Of a DNA stretch of 64,000 nt, positions 1 to 8,769 are shown piece after piece; the first letter of the stretch is position 1, and the number at the start of each line of letters is the position of its first letter. Source of the DNA: Lachnospiraceae bacterium (GTDB lineage: Bacteria; Bacillota; Clostridia; Lachnospirales; Lachnospiraceae); assembly GCA_015056885.1 (NCBI GenBank), contig SVFL01000002.1, positions 1-64,000 of the forward strand. Reading direction: 5' to 3'. A program made the position numbers and the translations under genes. The notes under the pieces are model-generated. The model searched no databases. It had not been told where the DNA came from and saw only the letters and a program-made list of their open reading frames with translations.

Positions 1-189
1 AGAAATTTTCTTTAGATTCATACAGGGCATATACAGAAAAATCTAAGCGCAGTGCCCAAAAACCTCTCTATTTCTTAGCAAAAAACCGGAGTTACAGGTG
101 CTCTTGGGCATATGCGTAAAAATCCCTTGAAAATACCCTAATTCTTCCTATATTTGGGGCATCAGCACTCGTTTTTTCTGTATATGCCC
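1..189. repeat. Dispersed ~190-bp repeat, copy 1
   Basis: This stretch recurs in reverse orientation at 56752-56941 with only scattered differences (about 95% by eye) and at most one indel. Near-terminal inverted repeats are visible: GGGCATATACAG at 25-36 and its complement ending at 189. The core motif TGCCC/GGGCA recurs inside at about 52, 106 and 156. Homology stops abruptly at 189/190, while the other end reaches base 1, so the repeat may continue outside the window. No plausible reading frame is present. It could be a MITE-like element or a structured RNA element. That it is a repeat is seen directly; its nature is inferred. Confidence 0.85.
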
Positions 190-368
190 CAGGCGTTTAG
201 ATGACACAAAATTTGCTCAAGCCCAAGTTGCAGAAATGTCATCTACTTAGCAATGTTCAAGTTGCGAATCGTTAGCGAGCTCGACAACTCCAAATTTAAG
301 GATTTGAATATAATTTTTAAGACATTTAACCACACTCAATCGTGTATAAGGTGAAGGAGGTAAAAACC
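190..368. other. Gene-free leader with hairpins upstream of ECF sigma
   Basis: The DNA between the repeat and the first gene contains a perfect 9-bp inverted repeat, TAGATGACA/TGTCATCTA, with arms near 198 and 237. An imperfect GTTGCGA...TCGACAAC hairpin lies near 261-288. AT-rich sequence at 305-325 could hold a promoter, but no convincing -35/-10 pair was found. No gene is seen here. Confidence 0.45.
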
Positions 369-845
369 ATGGATATACAAGCAATATATGAACGGCAATA
401 TGCAAGAGTGTATCGAATTGGGATGCTGTATATGAAGAATGCCTCAGATGCTGAGGATGTGGTGCAGAGTGTATTTATGAAATACATAGAAAGACCGGAG
501 CAGTTTCGGGATATGGAACATGAGAAGGCGTGGTTTATTACTGTTGCGAGGAACAGATGCAAAGACATGCTTAAAAGTTTCTGGCGTAACCGGGTGGAAT
601 TGGGAGAGTTTCCTGAGTGCACAAGTAATGAAGCAGAAGGACTGGATTTGTTGCCTTATATTTTTCAATTGGCGCCTAAATATAGGGAAGTACTGTACTT
701 GTATTATTATGAGGGGTATTCTACAGAGGATATGGCGAAGGTTTTGAAACGAAACAGCAGCACGATTCGTACTCAAATGACAAATGCGAGAAATAAATTG
801 AAGAAAATTTTGGAACAGGAGGGAGTGGGTGGATATGGAAGATAA
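369..845 (+). CDS. RNA polymerase ECF-type sigma-70 factor
   Basis: This is a group 4 (ECF) sigma factor that directs RNA polymerase to a small regulon. Region 2 is visible near the N-terminus (YERQYARVYRIGMLYMKNA, then DAEDVVQSVFMKYIE). Region 4 is at the C-terminus, with a helix-turn-helix around YSTEDMAKVLKRNSSTIRTQ. The ATG at 369 is chosen because AAGGAGGT lies 8 bases upstream; an in-frame ATG at 342 lacks a site. The length of about 158 residues is normal for the family. The 3' end overlaps the next gene, the usual arrangement for a sigma/anti-sigma pair. The regulon is unknown. Its upstream region does not carry the promoter motif found for the second ECF factor at 18053. Confidence 0.9.
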   Translation: MDIQAIYERQYARVYRIGMLYMKNASDAEDVVQSVFMKYIERPEQFRDMEHEKAWFITVARNRCKDMLKSFWRNRVELGEFPECTSNEAEGLDLLPYIFQLAPKYREVLYLYYYEGYSTEDMAKVLKRNSSTIRTQMTNARNKLKKILEQEGVGGYGR

Positions 846-2271
846 AAATATTATGAAGAATAGTTTTGATAAATTAAATCCTACAGAGGAGCAGAGAGTG
901 CGTCTGTGGGAGCAGATATCTCAAGAACAACCTTCTAAGAAGAATCGATGGTACATGAAAGCAACAGCTGCTGCAGCGGTATTTATTCTGTGTGTGGCGG
1001 GGGTCAATTTGGCGTCCGGTGGTCGGGTTATGGCAGCTTTTGAGGTGGCAGCCAAGGAGGGAGTTGTGGCAGCTATTGCGGAACTGTGCGGACTGGATAA
1101 GGACAGCAAGGAGATTGTACAACAGGCAGTGGGGATTCAGAAAAACGGCATAGAAGTGTATGCACCGGAGATTTATTATCTGGATAAAGAGATGTTGCTT
1201 TTTGGCGGACTTAGAGGATTGATGATTTATGATTTCCATCAGGAAGCCATTACTGCCACCATTGATTTGCAGGAGATTGGATGTATTTATTTTAACAGTG
1301 ATACCAAGGAAACACATGTGCTGAAGCAGGGGGAATGCATTTATGTTTATAATTCAGAGAATGAAAAACCGATGGGAGAATATTATGAGTTTACCCCAAA
1401 GGATGCACAGACATTAAAACTGACTGCTGTTGCAAAGAATGATGAGCAGGCTCTGGCACAGCTACATGCTGCATGGCAGACCCAGCGCAAGAAGGTAAAA
1501 GATACCTTTGATAGCATGCAGGATGCTTATTTTCTGGCGGATGGTGGAAAATACGGAGAAATGTATAGTCAGAATGCTTATAGCTGGAAGGATGAACAAA
1601 ATCAAGAGTTTTTAAGTTGTCTTATTGTAAAGGGGGAAGGCGAATATTATCTTTATTCTGCGAATGGGGATGAAGTGCCTCTTCATTTAGAGAAGGTAGT
1701 TGCTGTGACCCGGCAGGAGGCAGCGAACGATGGAAATGCGTCTGACTTGAATGAGCCGGTGGAGGAAATGCTTCCGGAATTTGTATATAGTGGTGAAGAT
1801 GAGGTTGTTGCAGCTATTTGCGAGTATCTTGTGAAGGAAGAAAAGAACGGTTATTATATTCCGGATGCAGATTGGGTTGCGATTCCTCAAATGCAGATTC
1901 TTGGAAGAGAAGAGGCGGAAGGAGAACTTTTGGTGTTTGGCACATTTGCTATCTCTGTTTACACAAGAAATGGTGAGATTTTGGAATGTGCAAGCGGTGG
2001 TAATATGCACGGATGTGTTCATCTGAGGAAGGAAGATAATGTGTATCAGGTTACGGAAGTTCAGTGGGCCTTGGACGGCGGATTGTTTGATGACAGTCTG
2101 CAAGAAATTACGGCAAATTATCCGCAGTATTATGAAGGTTTAATGAGCGGATATGGGGAAGGTGAGAGAGAGCAGTTGCTTCTTGAGATGCTTCGGATGT
2201 ATGTGAAAGATAATAATCTCTCCATCAAATATTATAAGGATTATGGATGGGATCCTGTAGCAATTGAATAG
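835..2271 (+). CDS. Putative membrane-anchored anti-sigma factor, large extracytoplasmic domain
   Basis: The protein is not recognised beyond its layout. About 40 charged cytoplasmic residues (KNSFDKLNPTEEQRVRLWEQ) precede one transmembrane helix near residues 43-65. A long, acidic, mostly beta-type extracytoplasmic domain of about 410 residues follows. This layout and the overlap with the sigma gene upstream are typical of anti-sigma factors that hold an ECF sigma at the membrane. ATG 835 has AGGAGGGA about 10 bases upstream; a GTG at 829 is closer and possible. The outer domain may sense an envelope signal or ligand, which is inference. A bidirectional terminator follows. Confidence 0.6.
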   Translation: MEDKNIMKNSFDKLNPTEEQRVRLWEQISQEQPSKKNRWYMKATAAAAVFILCVAGVNLASGGRVMAAFEVAAKEGVVAAIAELCGLDKDSKEIVQQAVGIQKNGIEVYAPEIYYLDKEMLLFGGLRGLMIYDFHQEAITATIDLQEIGCIYFNSDTKETHVLKQGECIYVYNSENEKPMGEYYEFTPKDAQTLKLTAVAKNDEQALAQLHAAWQTQRKKVKDTFDSMQDAYFLADGGKYGEMYSQNAYSWKDEQNQEFLSCLIVKGEGEYYLYSANGDEVPLHLEKVVAVTRQEAANDGNASDLNEPVEEMLPEFVYSGEDEVVAAICEYLVKEEKNGYYIPDADWVAIPQMQILGREEAEGELLVFGTFAISVYTRNGEILECASGGNMHGCVHLRKEDNVYQVTEVQWALDGGLFDDSLQEITANYPQYYEGLMSGYGEGEREQLLLEMLRMYVKDNNLSIKYYKDYGWDPVAIE

Positions 2272-2286
2272 ATAATAAAGGTGGAT

Positions 2287-2336
2287 AAAAAAGGACTATC
2301 GAACAGCCAATTCCGGCCGGTGCGATAGTCCTTTTT
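2287..2336. terminator. Bidirectional intrinsic terminator
   Basis: A hairpin with arms AAAGGACTATCG and CGATAGTCCTTT is flanked by A-runs on the left and T-runs on the right. It sits between convergent genes (anti-sigma-like and CYTH protein) and can terminate both. Confidence 0.9.
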
Positions 2337-2384
2337 GTATTTATAAGTTTAGTTTATATTTATTTCGGTGTAACAAAAGGCTTG

Positions 2385-2876
2385 TTAAATACCATGCATA
2401 GCCATGTAAGAATTATGGAATTCTTTGCGGAACGTTACTTCCTCACCAAACCAGTCGGGGGGAATAAAGCCCTCAGCCGCTTCGGTGCTGCCGAATTCTA
2501 CCTCTGCCATGATAAGAGGTGCAAAGGGCGGATCAAATACATCCAGTTCGATGGTCAGACAATAATCACTTGGCGGCGCAGGGTAACCCTCTTTAAACTG
2601 TGGATTCTTCAAGGGAATCAGATAGCGCTTTTTGGAAATAATATTGCCATCCGCCTTTTCGCGCAGATGCAAATAAGCCTCTTGGGTAAGAGGGAGATTG
2701 GTTTCGCTGCGAGCCAACATACCGCTGCCTTTGTATGTGAGATAATACTGATCATTTTCTTTGCGCACACGCACTACAGGCTCTGTATTTAAGTAAGCTT
2801 GTTCAATATGTAAAAAGGGATATTCCTCCAAGTCGGCAGGAACAGTTTTTAGAGTAAATTTGCGTTCAATTTCCAT
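2385..2876 (-). CDS. CYTH domain protein (putative inorganic triphosphatase)
   Basis: CYTH proteins form a beta-barrel tunnel that hydrolyses or cyclises triphosphates using divalent metal. The defining start MEIERKF is residues 1-7. Further family-like acidic/basic strands are VVRVRKENDQYYLTYKG, the ELDVF segment and MAEVEFGS. The ATG at 2876 is preferred because AGAGG lies 8 bases upstream; a TTG at 2882 is the alternative. The length of 163 residues fits small bacterial CYTH proteins of the YgiF/ThTPase class. It is monocistronic and convergent with the anti-sigma gene. Substrate (tripolyphosphate or another triphosphate) cannot be decided from sequence. Confidence 0.88.
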   Translation of the reverse strand: MEIERKFTLKTVPADLEEYPFLHIEQAYLNTEPVVRVRKENDQYYLTYKGSGMLARSETNLPLTQEAYLHLREKADGNIISKKRYLIPLKNPQFKEGYPAPPSDYCLTIELDVFDPPFAPLIMAEVEFGSTEAAEGFIPPDWFGEEVTFRKEFHNSYMAMHGI

Positions 2877-3064
2877 AGTCAATACCTCTGCTGTATAATA
2901 TAATTATTATAACATGATTTACAGAAAAAACAAATACTTCTGTTGTGATTTGTGGTATAAATTGTTTCAATGGTTGAAATCAGAAGTGCAAATGTTGTAT
3001 ACTATATGTCAAATCCGTTTGTTGATCAAGTCGACAACAGAGTGTGTGACAGGAGGATGATAAA

Positions 3065-3616
3065 ATGAGTAAAATTGCCATTTTTTTCGCGGAAGGATAT
3101 GAAGAAATTGAGGCGTTGGCGGTAGTGGACGTATGCCGCAGATTAAAGTTGGAAATCGATATGGTGTCCATTACAGAAGAGAGAGCTGTTACAGGTGCTC
3201 ATGGAATTTCTGTAGGAATGGATAAGGTATTTGGAGAGATAGATTGTGCAGACTATGATATGCTGGTATTGCCCGGCGGAATGCCCGGCACCCGTAATCT
3301 GGAGGCATGTGCACCACTGATGGAGCAGATAGATGCTTTTTATGAGAATGGGAAATATATCGGTGCAATTTGTGCTGCGCCCAGTATTTTCGGACACAGA
3401 GGTATCTTAAAGGGCAGAAAGGCTTGCTGCTATCCCGGTTTTGAGAGTCATTTGGAAGGTGCAGAGGTTACTGCGGATGCAGTTTCTGTGGATGGTAATG
3501 TAGTTACTTCACGTGGTATGGGAACTGCAATAGAGTTTGGTCTTACAATTGGTGGTTTGTTTGTAGAAAAAGAGAAGGTGGAGACTTTGGCGAAGGGAAT
3601 TATCCACAGACAGTAA
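3065..3616 (+). CDS. DJ-1/PfpI family protein
   Basis: This is a flavodoxin-like DJ-1/ThiJ/PfpI protein of 183 residues. The N-terminal strand with YEEIEA supplies the conserved Glu. The nucleophile-elbow cysteine is Cys103 in IGAICAAPSIFG, followed by the family's typical C-terminal SRGMGTAIEFGL segment. Members act as glyoxalase/deglycase-like or redox-sensing proteins; the exact activity is not predictable. AGGAGG lies upstream of ATG 3065. Twenty-two bases separate it from the M18 peptidase gene, so the two are probably co-transcribed. Confidence 0.92.
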   Translation: MSKIAIFFAEGYEEIEALAVVDVCRRLKLEIDMVSITEERAVTGAHGISVGMDKVFGEIDCADYDMLVLPGGMPGTRNLEACAPLMEQIDAFYENGKYIGAICAAPSIFGHRGILKGRKACCYPGFESHLEGAEVTADAVSVDGNVVTSRGMGTAIEFGLTIGGLFVEKEKVETLAKGIIHRQ

Positions 3617-3638
3617 TAGATTCAAGAAGGATTGTGAT

Positions 3639-4961
3639 ATGACAGATAAGGATTTGTGCAGAGAACTCTTAAAATTTATAGAACAGAGTCCAAGCTGCTT
3701 TCATGTAGTTGCAAATTTAGCAGAAAAGTTTCGTAATGCAGGCTTTTGTGAGCTTAAGGAGCAGGAGAGTTGGGAACTGCAGGCCGGCGGAAAATATTAT
3801 GTGACACGCAATGAGTCATCCGTGATAGCATTTCAAATTCCACAGGCGGTAGTGAAGGGATTTCACATGGTGGCATCCCACAGCGACTCACCTACGTTTA
3901 AAATTAAGGAAAAAGCGGAAAAAGAGTCTGAAAAGCAATATGTGGTTTTGAATACGGAAAAGTATGGCGGCATGATTCTGTCTACGTGGATGGACAGACC
4001 GCTGTCTGTGGCGGGACGAGTGGCAGTGCTGAATGAGGACACTGCGCAGAGCCCAAATGCTTATGGCATAGAGACGAGGCTTGTAAATATTGATAAGGAT
4101 CTTTGCGTAATTCCTAATCTGGCGATTCATATGAACCGTGATATCAACAAAGGGGTGGAGTACAATCCCCAGGTGGATATGCTCCCTCTTTTGGCAGGTT
4201 GTAACGAAACAGCCGGCAGTCAATTTGCGGATGAGGTTGCCCGGGCGGCAGGTGTTGCCTCGGAGGATATTTTGGGGCAGGATTTGTTCCTGTATGTAAG
4301 AGACGGGGGAAGAATGGTTGGCAGTAATGGAGAATTTATTTTATCCCCCAAGCTGGATGACTTGCAGTGCGTATATGCATCTGCAAAGGCATTTACAGCA
4401 GTTGCACCGAAAGAGTATGTTTCCCTGTGCGCTGTGTTTGATAATGAAGAGGTGGGAAGCAACACCAGACAGGGGGCAGATTCCACCTTTTTGGAAGATG
4501 TGGTGGAGAGAATCTGTGATTGTATGCCACAGGAATGTGTGGATGGTGACAGATGCCATCTTCAAAAGCGTTTGGTTGCAGGCAGCTTTTTGATTTCGGC
4601 AGACAATGCTCACGCAGTGCATCCCAATCATCCGGAGAAGGCGGACCCCACCAACAGACCTTATTTGAATGGTGGAATTGTGATTAAATATCATGGAAGC
4701 CAGAAGTATACTACGGATGCGGTGTCAGGGGCGAAGATGAAGGCGTATTGCAAACAGGCCGGAGTGCCTTGGCAGACTTACACGAATCGTTCGGATATAT
4801 TGGGTGGTTCGACTCTTGGTAATATTTCAACTGCGCATGTGTCGGTGGCTTCTGTGGATATCGGACTACCACAGTTGGCGATGCATTCCGCTGTGGAGAC
4901 TGCAGGCAGCAAAGATTTGGCATATGCAGTAAAAGTATTTGAATTATTTATGGCAGAATAA
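3639..4961 (+). CDS. apeB: M18 family aminopeptidase
   Basis: This is a cytosolic dinuclear-zinc aminopeptidase that removes N-terminal residues from peptides; the family prefers acidic or neutral residues. The metal and catalytic motifs are all present: ASHSDSPTFKIK (His/Asp ligand), LSPKLDDLQ (bridging Asp), DNEEVGS (catalytic Glu) and DNAHAVHPNHPEK. The C-terminal GNISTAHVSVASVDIGLP and AMHSAVE segments supply the last ligand histidine. The 440 residues match the family length. AAGGA precedes ATG 3639. It follows the DJ-1 gene closely. Confidence 0.95.
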   Translation: MTDKDLCRELLKFIEQSPSCFHVVANLAEKFRNAGFCELKEQESWELQAGGKYYVTRNESSVIAFQIPQAVVKGFHMVASHSDSPTFKIKEKAEKESEKQYVVLNTEKYGGMILSTWMDRPLSVAGRVAVLNEDTAQSPNAYGIETRLVNIDKDLCVIPNLAIHMNRDINKGVEYNPQVDMLPLLAGCNETAGSQFADEVARAAGVASEDILGQDLFLYVRDGGRMVGSNGEFILSPKLDDLQCVYASAKAFTAVAPKEYVSLCAVFDNEEVGSNTRQGADSTFLEDVVERICDCMPQECVDGDRCHLQKRLVAGSFLISADNAHAVHPNHPEKADPTNRPYLNGGIVIKYHGSQKYTTDAVSGAKMKAYCKQAGVPWQTYTNRSDILGGSTLGNISTAHVSVASVDIGLPQLAMHSAVETAGSKDLAYAVKVFELFMAE

Positions 4962-5019
4962 TGGTGTCCTCATCAATGGTTGCATAGATTACTATGACAG
5001 CTATTGGTGGGGATTTTTT

Positions 5020-6807
5020 ATGAATCAAAAAAGAGAAAATATGTTGAATCTGGCACTGGAGACGGATGAGGAACAGCGTATCAGAACCGGGGATCTGAAT
5101 GTGGGATATGAGGATGGCAGGTGGGAGCTGATTGTAAAGTTTCATGGGGATTTGATTAATGCGGTGGCAACTGTTTCGGCAGAGATTGTTGTGGAGATAT
5201 TGATTGCAGGATATGCCATTTTGACCGTTCCGGAGAGTCTGGTAGATGAAGTTTCGGATTTGGAGCAGATAGAATATGTGGAGATGCCGAAGCGTTTTTT
5301 TTATTCGCAGGTGGTAAGGGTTCAGGAGAATGAATGCTTTGTACCGGTGATATCCGGCCAGCCCTATCTGACGGGCACAGGAGTGCTTGTTTTAGTGGCA
5401 GACAGTGGAATTGACTGGAAAAGAGGGGATTTTCGGGACAGACAGGGACGGACCCGAATTCGTTATCTTTGGGATCAAACTTTGGTGCCGGATGAGGGGA
5501 GAATATCACCTGACAGATTTAACATCGGTGTGGAATTTGATGCGGCGGCAATCGATGCTGCGCTGGAAAGTAGTGATTCCCGGGAGCAGTTTGCACGAAT
5601 ACCCAGTGTTGATGTGAGTGGACATGGTACTGCTGTGGCAGGTATTGCAGCAGGAGCTAATGCATCTACGGATTATCTGGGGGCAGCACCGGAAGCGGAG
5701 CTTTTGATTGTGAAGTTGGGCAATGCCAAGGAACAGGGATTTCCCAGAACGACAGAACTTATGAGAGCTGTGACATGGGGCCTTCAGAAGGCGGAGGAGT
5801 TGCAGATGCCTCTGGTGATTAATCTAAGCTTTGGAAACTGTTACGGAGCTCACGACGGAAGCTCACTTTTGGAACGCTTTCTGGATAATGCATCAGAAAT
5901 CGGGCGCACGGTTATCTGTGTGGGCAGTGGGAACGAAGGGGCGGCTGCAGGGCATGTGGCCGGCAGTGTCTTAGGGGGCGGAGGAAGACTGCAAACTGTT
6001 CAGGTGGAGCTGGCGGTGGCAGAGTATGAAAGAAATCTTCGGGTTCAACTATGGCAAAATTACAGTGATGAGTACAGAGTGTATTTGATTGCTCCCGGCG
6101 GGCAGCGGGCAGAATTGACGGCGCCTGTAAATGGTGGGAAGTTTACAGTAACCTTGGAGCAGACTTACATTTTGGCATTTCAAGGGGAACCGGCGCCCTA
6201 TGCGGTAGCGAAAGAGTTGTATCTTGAGTTTTTGCCTATGGGAAACGGTTATGTGGGTAGTGGTATATGGACCATTGTATTGGAGCCTGTGAAAGCGGTG
6301 ACAGGACAGTTTTATTTGTATTTATCGGATAGTGCGACACGAAGTGTGGGAACGGCTTTTTTGACACCGACACCGGAGGTGACCCTGACCATACCTTCCA
6401 CAGCGGCTAAGGTGATTACGGTGGGAGCATATGATGAGATTTACAGTGCATATGCGGATTTTTCCGGAAGAGGATATGCGGATCGTGAGCGGACCATTGG
6501 CGTGGTGACGGCAGGACTTGTGAAGCCGGATTTGGTGGCTCCCGGAGTGCAAATATTGGCGCCGGATTTGTATGGAGGGTATGCCCCGGTGACAGGAACA
6601 TCCTTTGCCACACCCATTGCCGCAGGTGCGGCAGCACTTTTGATGGAGTGGGGAATTGTCCGGGGCAATGATCCGTTTCTCTATGGAGAGAAGGTGAAGG
6701 CCTATCTGCGGGCTGGAGCAAGACCTCTTCGGGGAGAGCGTGACTATCCAAATGAACGTGTTGGGTTTGGTGCGTTATGCGTCAGTGATAGTCTTTTAAA
6801 TCGTTAG
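5020..6807 (+). CDS. S8 subtilisin-like serine protease, CspB-like
   Basis: The protein resembles the clostridial Csp-type subtilases, best known for processing the spore-cortex lytic enzyme during germination. A short prodomain-like region (residues ~1-95, with ELIVKFHGDL) is followed by the catalytic domain. The complete triad is visible: Asp128 in VADSGID, His202 in SGHGTAV and Ser528 in TGTSFATP. About 130 residues of beta-rich insert lie between His and Ser, like the jelly-roll insert of Csp proteases. No signal peptide is seen. ATG 5020 has GGTGGGG upstream; in-frame ATG 4939 would overlap the M18 gene. Whether it acts in germination or in general proteolysis is not settled by sequence. 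Confidence 0.88.
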   Translation: MNQKRENMLNLALETDEEQRIRTGDLNVGYEDGRWELIVKFHGDLINAVATVSAEIVVEILIAGYAILTVPESLVDEVSDLEQIEYVEMPKRFFYSQVVRVQENECFVPVISGQPYLTGTGVLVLVADSGIDWKRGDFRDRQGRTRIRYLWDQTLVPDEGRISPDRFNIGVEFDAAAIDAALESSDSREQFARIPSVDVSGHGTAVAGIAAGANASTDYLGAAPEAELLIVKLGNAKEQGFPRTTELMRAVTWGLQKAEELQMPLVINLSFGNCYGAHDGSSLLERFLDNASEIGRTVICVGSGNEGAAAGHVAGSVLGGGGRLQTVQVELAVAEYERNLRVQLWQNYSDEYRVYLIAPGGQRAELTAPVNGGKFTVTLEQTYILAFQGEPAPYAVAKELYLEFLPMGNGYVGSGIWTIVLEPVKAVTGQFYLYLSDSATRSVGTAFLTPTPEVTLTIPSTAAKVITVGAYDEIYSAYADFSGRGYADRERTIGVVTAGLVKPDLVAPGVQILAPDLYGGYAPVTGTSFATPIAAGAAALLMEWGIVRGNDPFLYGEKVKAYLRAGARPLRGERDYPNERVGFGALCVSDSLLNR

Positions 6808-6883
6808 GGAATTTAGAAACCCTGATAAAAATTAGAGACTTTTTTATAATGCAATGATATAATGGTAAGGGAAGGTGGTTGCT

Positions 6884-7921
6884 ATGGCAAAAATATTGAT
6901 TGTAGATGACAATATTATGAATTGCAAAATGGCGATGCGTATACTGGAACCGTTGAAAATGGAGCTTGATACGGCAGAGAATGGTAAGGTGGCACTTGAT
7001 AAAATAAGAAGTGGGACCTATGATGTTGTGCTGATGGACCACATGATGCCTGTCATGGACGGCGTTGAGGCTGTCAGGCAGTTGAGAGTCATGGAGAGTG
7101 GGCGTTATCAGAGTCTGCCTGTCATTGCTCTGTCAGCGGCTACAGAGCCGGAGATTGCAGAGGTATTTAGAGAAGTCGGAATGAATGATTTTGTGGCAAA
7201 ACCCATTCAGGCAGAGGTGCTTTATAAGGCGCTTCGGAAGTGGTTGCCGGAAAATGAGACTTTAGAGCAACTTTCTGTGTCAAAAGAGGTAGGGGCGGAT
7301 AAAGCAGCGTTAAATAAAGCAGAGGGACTGTCGGATATAGATGGAATTGATATACGGGAAGGTATTAAAAATTCCGGTGGACCGGATTTTTTAATCAATT
7401 TATTGGGAATTTTTTATCAGTTGATTGACATAAAGACACAAAAGATAGTACAATGCATTGCAGATAATCTGATAAGGGATTATACTGTAGAGGTGCATGG
7501 GCTCAAAAATACCGCAAGAATGATTGGGGCCATAGAGTTGTCCGGAGAATTTGAACATCTGGAACAACTTGGAAATGCCAAAGATATGGTGGCAATTGAG
7601 AGAGAAACACCGCAGGTGTTAGAGCATTATGCAAGATATAAAGCATATTTAAAAGCATATGGAGCTGCGGCGAATCAAGAGGGCAGAGAGGCATCGGTGG
7701 AGGAATTGATATTATTTTTGCAAGGAATCTGTGATGCTATGGAAGCTTTTGATTTGGATAGTGCAGATGAAGCGCTGGCCCGGCTTGAAGAATGCCGGAT
7801 TCCGGTGGTGTGTGAGACATGGATGGAGAAACTTCGGGCCTATGTTGCTGATGTTGACATGGATCATGCCATTGAGACAGCGCAAGAAATGATAAAGGTT
7901 TTAGAGAACGAAAGAGGATAG
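6884..7921 (+). CDS. Response regulator with C-terminal Hpt-like domain
   Basis: The N-terminal receiver domain (residues 1-120) has acidic pocket ILIVDDN and phosphoacceptor Asp52 in VLMDHMMPVMDG. A later segment contains EVHGLKNTARMIG with candidate phospho-His205, which fits a histidine phosphotransfer (Hpt) helix bundle. No DNA-binding domain or kinase core is visible, so it probably relays phosphate from a kinase elsewhere. ATG 6884 follows AAGGGAAGGTGG; an in-frame GTG at 6875 lies inside that site. The next gene, another receiver protein, starts 4 bases after the stop, so they form an operon. Confidence 0.88.
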   Translation: MAKILIVDDNIMNCKMAMRILEPLKMELDTAENGKVALDKIRSGTYDVVLMDHMMPVMDGVEAVRQLRVMESGRYQSLPVIALSAATEPEIAEVFREVGMNDFVAKPIQAEVLYKALRKWLPENETLEQLSVSKEVGADKAALNKAEGLSDIDGIDIREGIKNSGGPDFLINLLGIFYQLIDIKTQKIVQCIADNLIRDYTVEVHGLKNTARMIGAIELSGEFEHLEQLGNAKDMVAIERETPQVLEHYARYKAYLKAYGAAANQEGREASVEELILFLQGICDAMEAFDLDSADEALARLEECRIPVVCETWMEKLRAYVADVDMDHAIETAQEMIKVLENERG

Positions 7922-7925
7922 TATA

Positions 7926-8702
7926 ATGGCACATATTTTGTTTATTGAGCAAAGTAAAAGCTTTATAACTTCTGCTTTGGCTGTACAATTGGAAAAGGAA
8001 GGACATTCCCTTACTGTTGTAAGAAATAATCCGGAAGTTTTGCAGACAATGGACAAATCCTTTGATATGGTATTGATCAATGTAGAAGATACTATAATGG
8101 GAGAATTGGTTTATATCAAAGAACAGGTAATCGAGAAAAATATTCCTGTGTTTGTTATTGGGGATAATGATGTTTTGAGAAAAGTGACACCTGTAATACC
8201 CATAGAATATATTAAGAAAATTTTCAGAATGCCTATTACTATTAAAACGGTAGCGGAATATATCAGCGCATATCATGAGGAAGAAGTGGTAGAGGAAAAG
8301 AAAAAGATTCTGGTGGTGGATGATTCCGGTGCTATGCTTCGTAATGTTAAAGGCTGGCTTGAGGATAAGTATCAGGTGATTTTGGCTAACTCCGGAGTGA
8401 CAGCAATCAAATGTCTGACCATGAACCGTCCGGATTTGATATTGTTAGATTATGAGATGCCTGTGTGTGATGGCAGGCAGGTTTTGGAGATGATTCGTTC
8501 AGAGGTTGAATTTGCCAATATTCCGGTTATATTCCTTACCGGCAAAAATGATAAGGAAACGGTAGACAGTGTCAGTGGCTTAAAGCCGGAGGGGTATCTT
8601 TTGAAGACAATGGAACCCCGTGTCATTGTTCAATCTATTGATAACTTGTTCAAGAGAGAGAAAATTAAAAATTCCTTGAACCAGATGAAACAACAGATGT
8701 AA
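7926..8702 (+). CDS. Tandem receiver protein: degenerate REC plus intact REC
   Basis: There are two receiver domains and no output domain. The first (residues ~1-118) has lost the acidic pair (FIEQS in place of VDD) and carries Asn52 in MVLINVED where the phosphoacceptor Asp should be, so it is a pseudo-receiver. The second (~123-240) is intact: ILVVDDSGAMLR, Asp175 in LILLDYEMP, and the FLTGKND and Lys regions. It lies 4 bases downstream of the REC-Hpt gene, and the pair probably form a phosphorelay. No histidine kinase gene is in the window. Confidence 0.85.
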   Translation: MAHILFIEQSKSFITSALAVQLEKEGHSLTVVRNNPEVLQTMDKSFDMVLINVEDTIMGELVYIKEQVIEKNIPVFVIGDNDVLRKVTPVIPIEYIKKIFRMPITIKTVAEYISAYHEEEVVEEKKKILVVDDSGAMLRNVKGWLEDKYQVILANSGVTAIKCLTMNRPDLILLDYEMPVCDGRQVLEMIRSEVEFANIPVIFLTGKNDKETVDSVSGLKPEGYLLKTMEPRVIVQSIDNLFKREKIKNSLNQMKQQM

Positions 8703-8721
8703 AGAACAAAATATGTAGAAA

Positions 8722-8764
8722 AGAGACCTCTCATCAGCAGGAGATAAGCTGACGGGAGGTCTTT
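8722..8764. terminator. Intrinsic terminator between convergent genes
   Basis: The hairpin arms are GACCTC (8725-8730) and GAGGTC (8756-8761), extended by TCAGC/GCTGA, with A- and T-rich flanks. It can serve both the receiver operon and the DUF4317 gene. Confidence 0.8.
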
Positions 8765-8769
8765 GTAAT

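Noticed and set aside
326..346. ECF-type promoter motif before the first sigma factor (AACC ... GTGTA)
   Set aside because: Only 10 bases separate the halves, compared with 17 in the two good copies near 18-19 kb.
4939..5019. Upstream in-frame start of the subtilase gene
   Set aside because: It would overlap the M18 gene and lacks a ribosome site; ATG 5020 has one.
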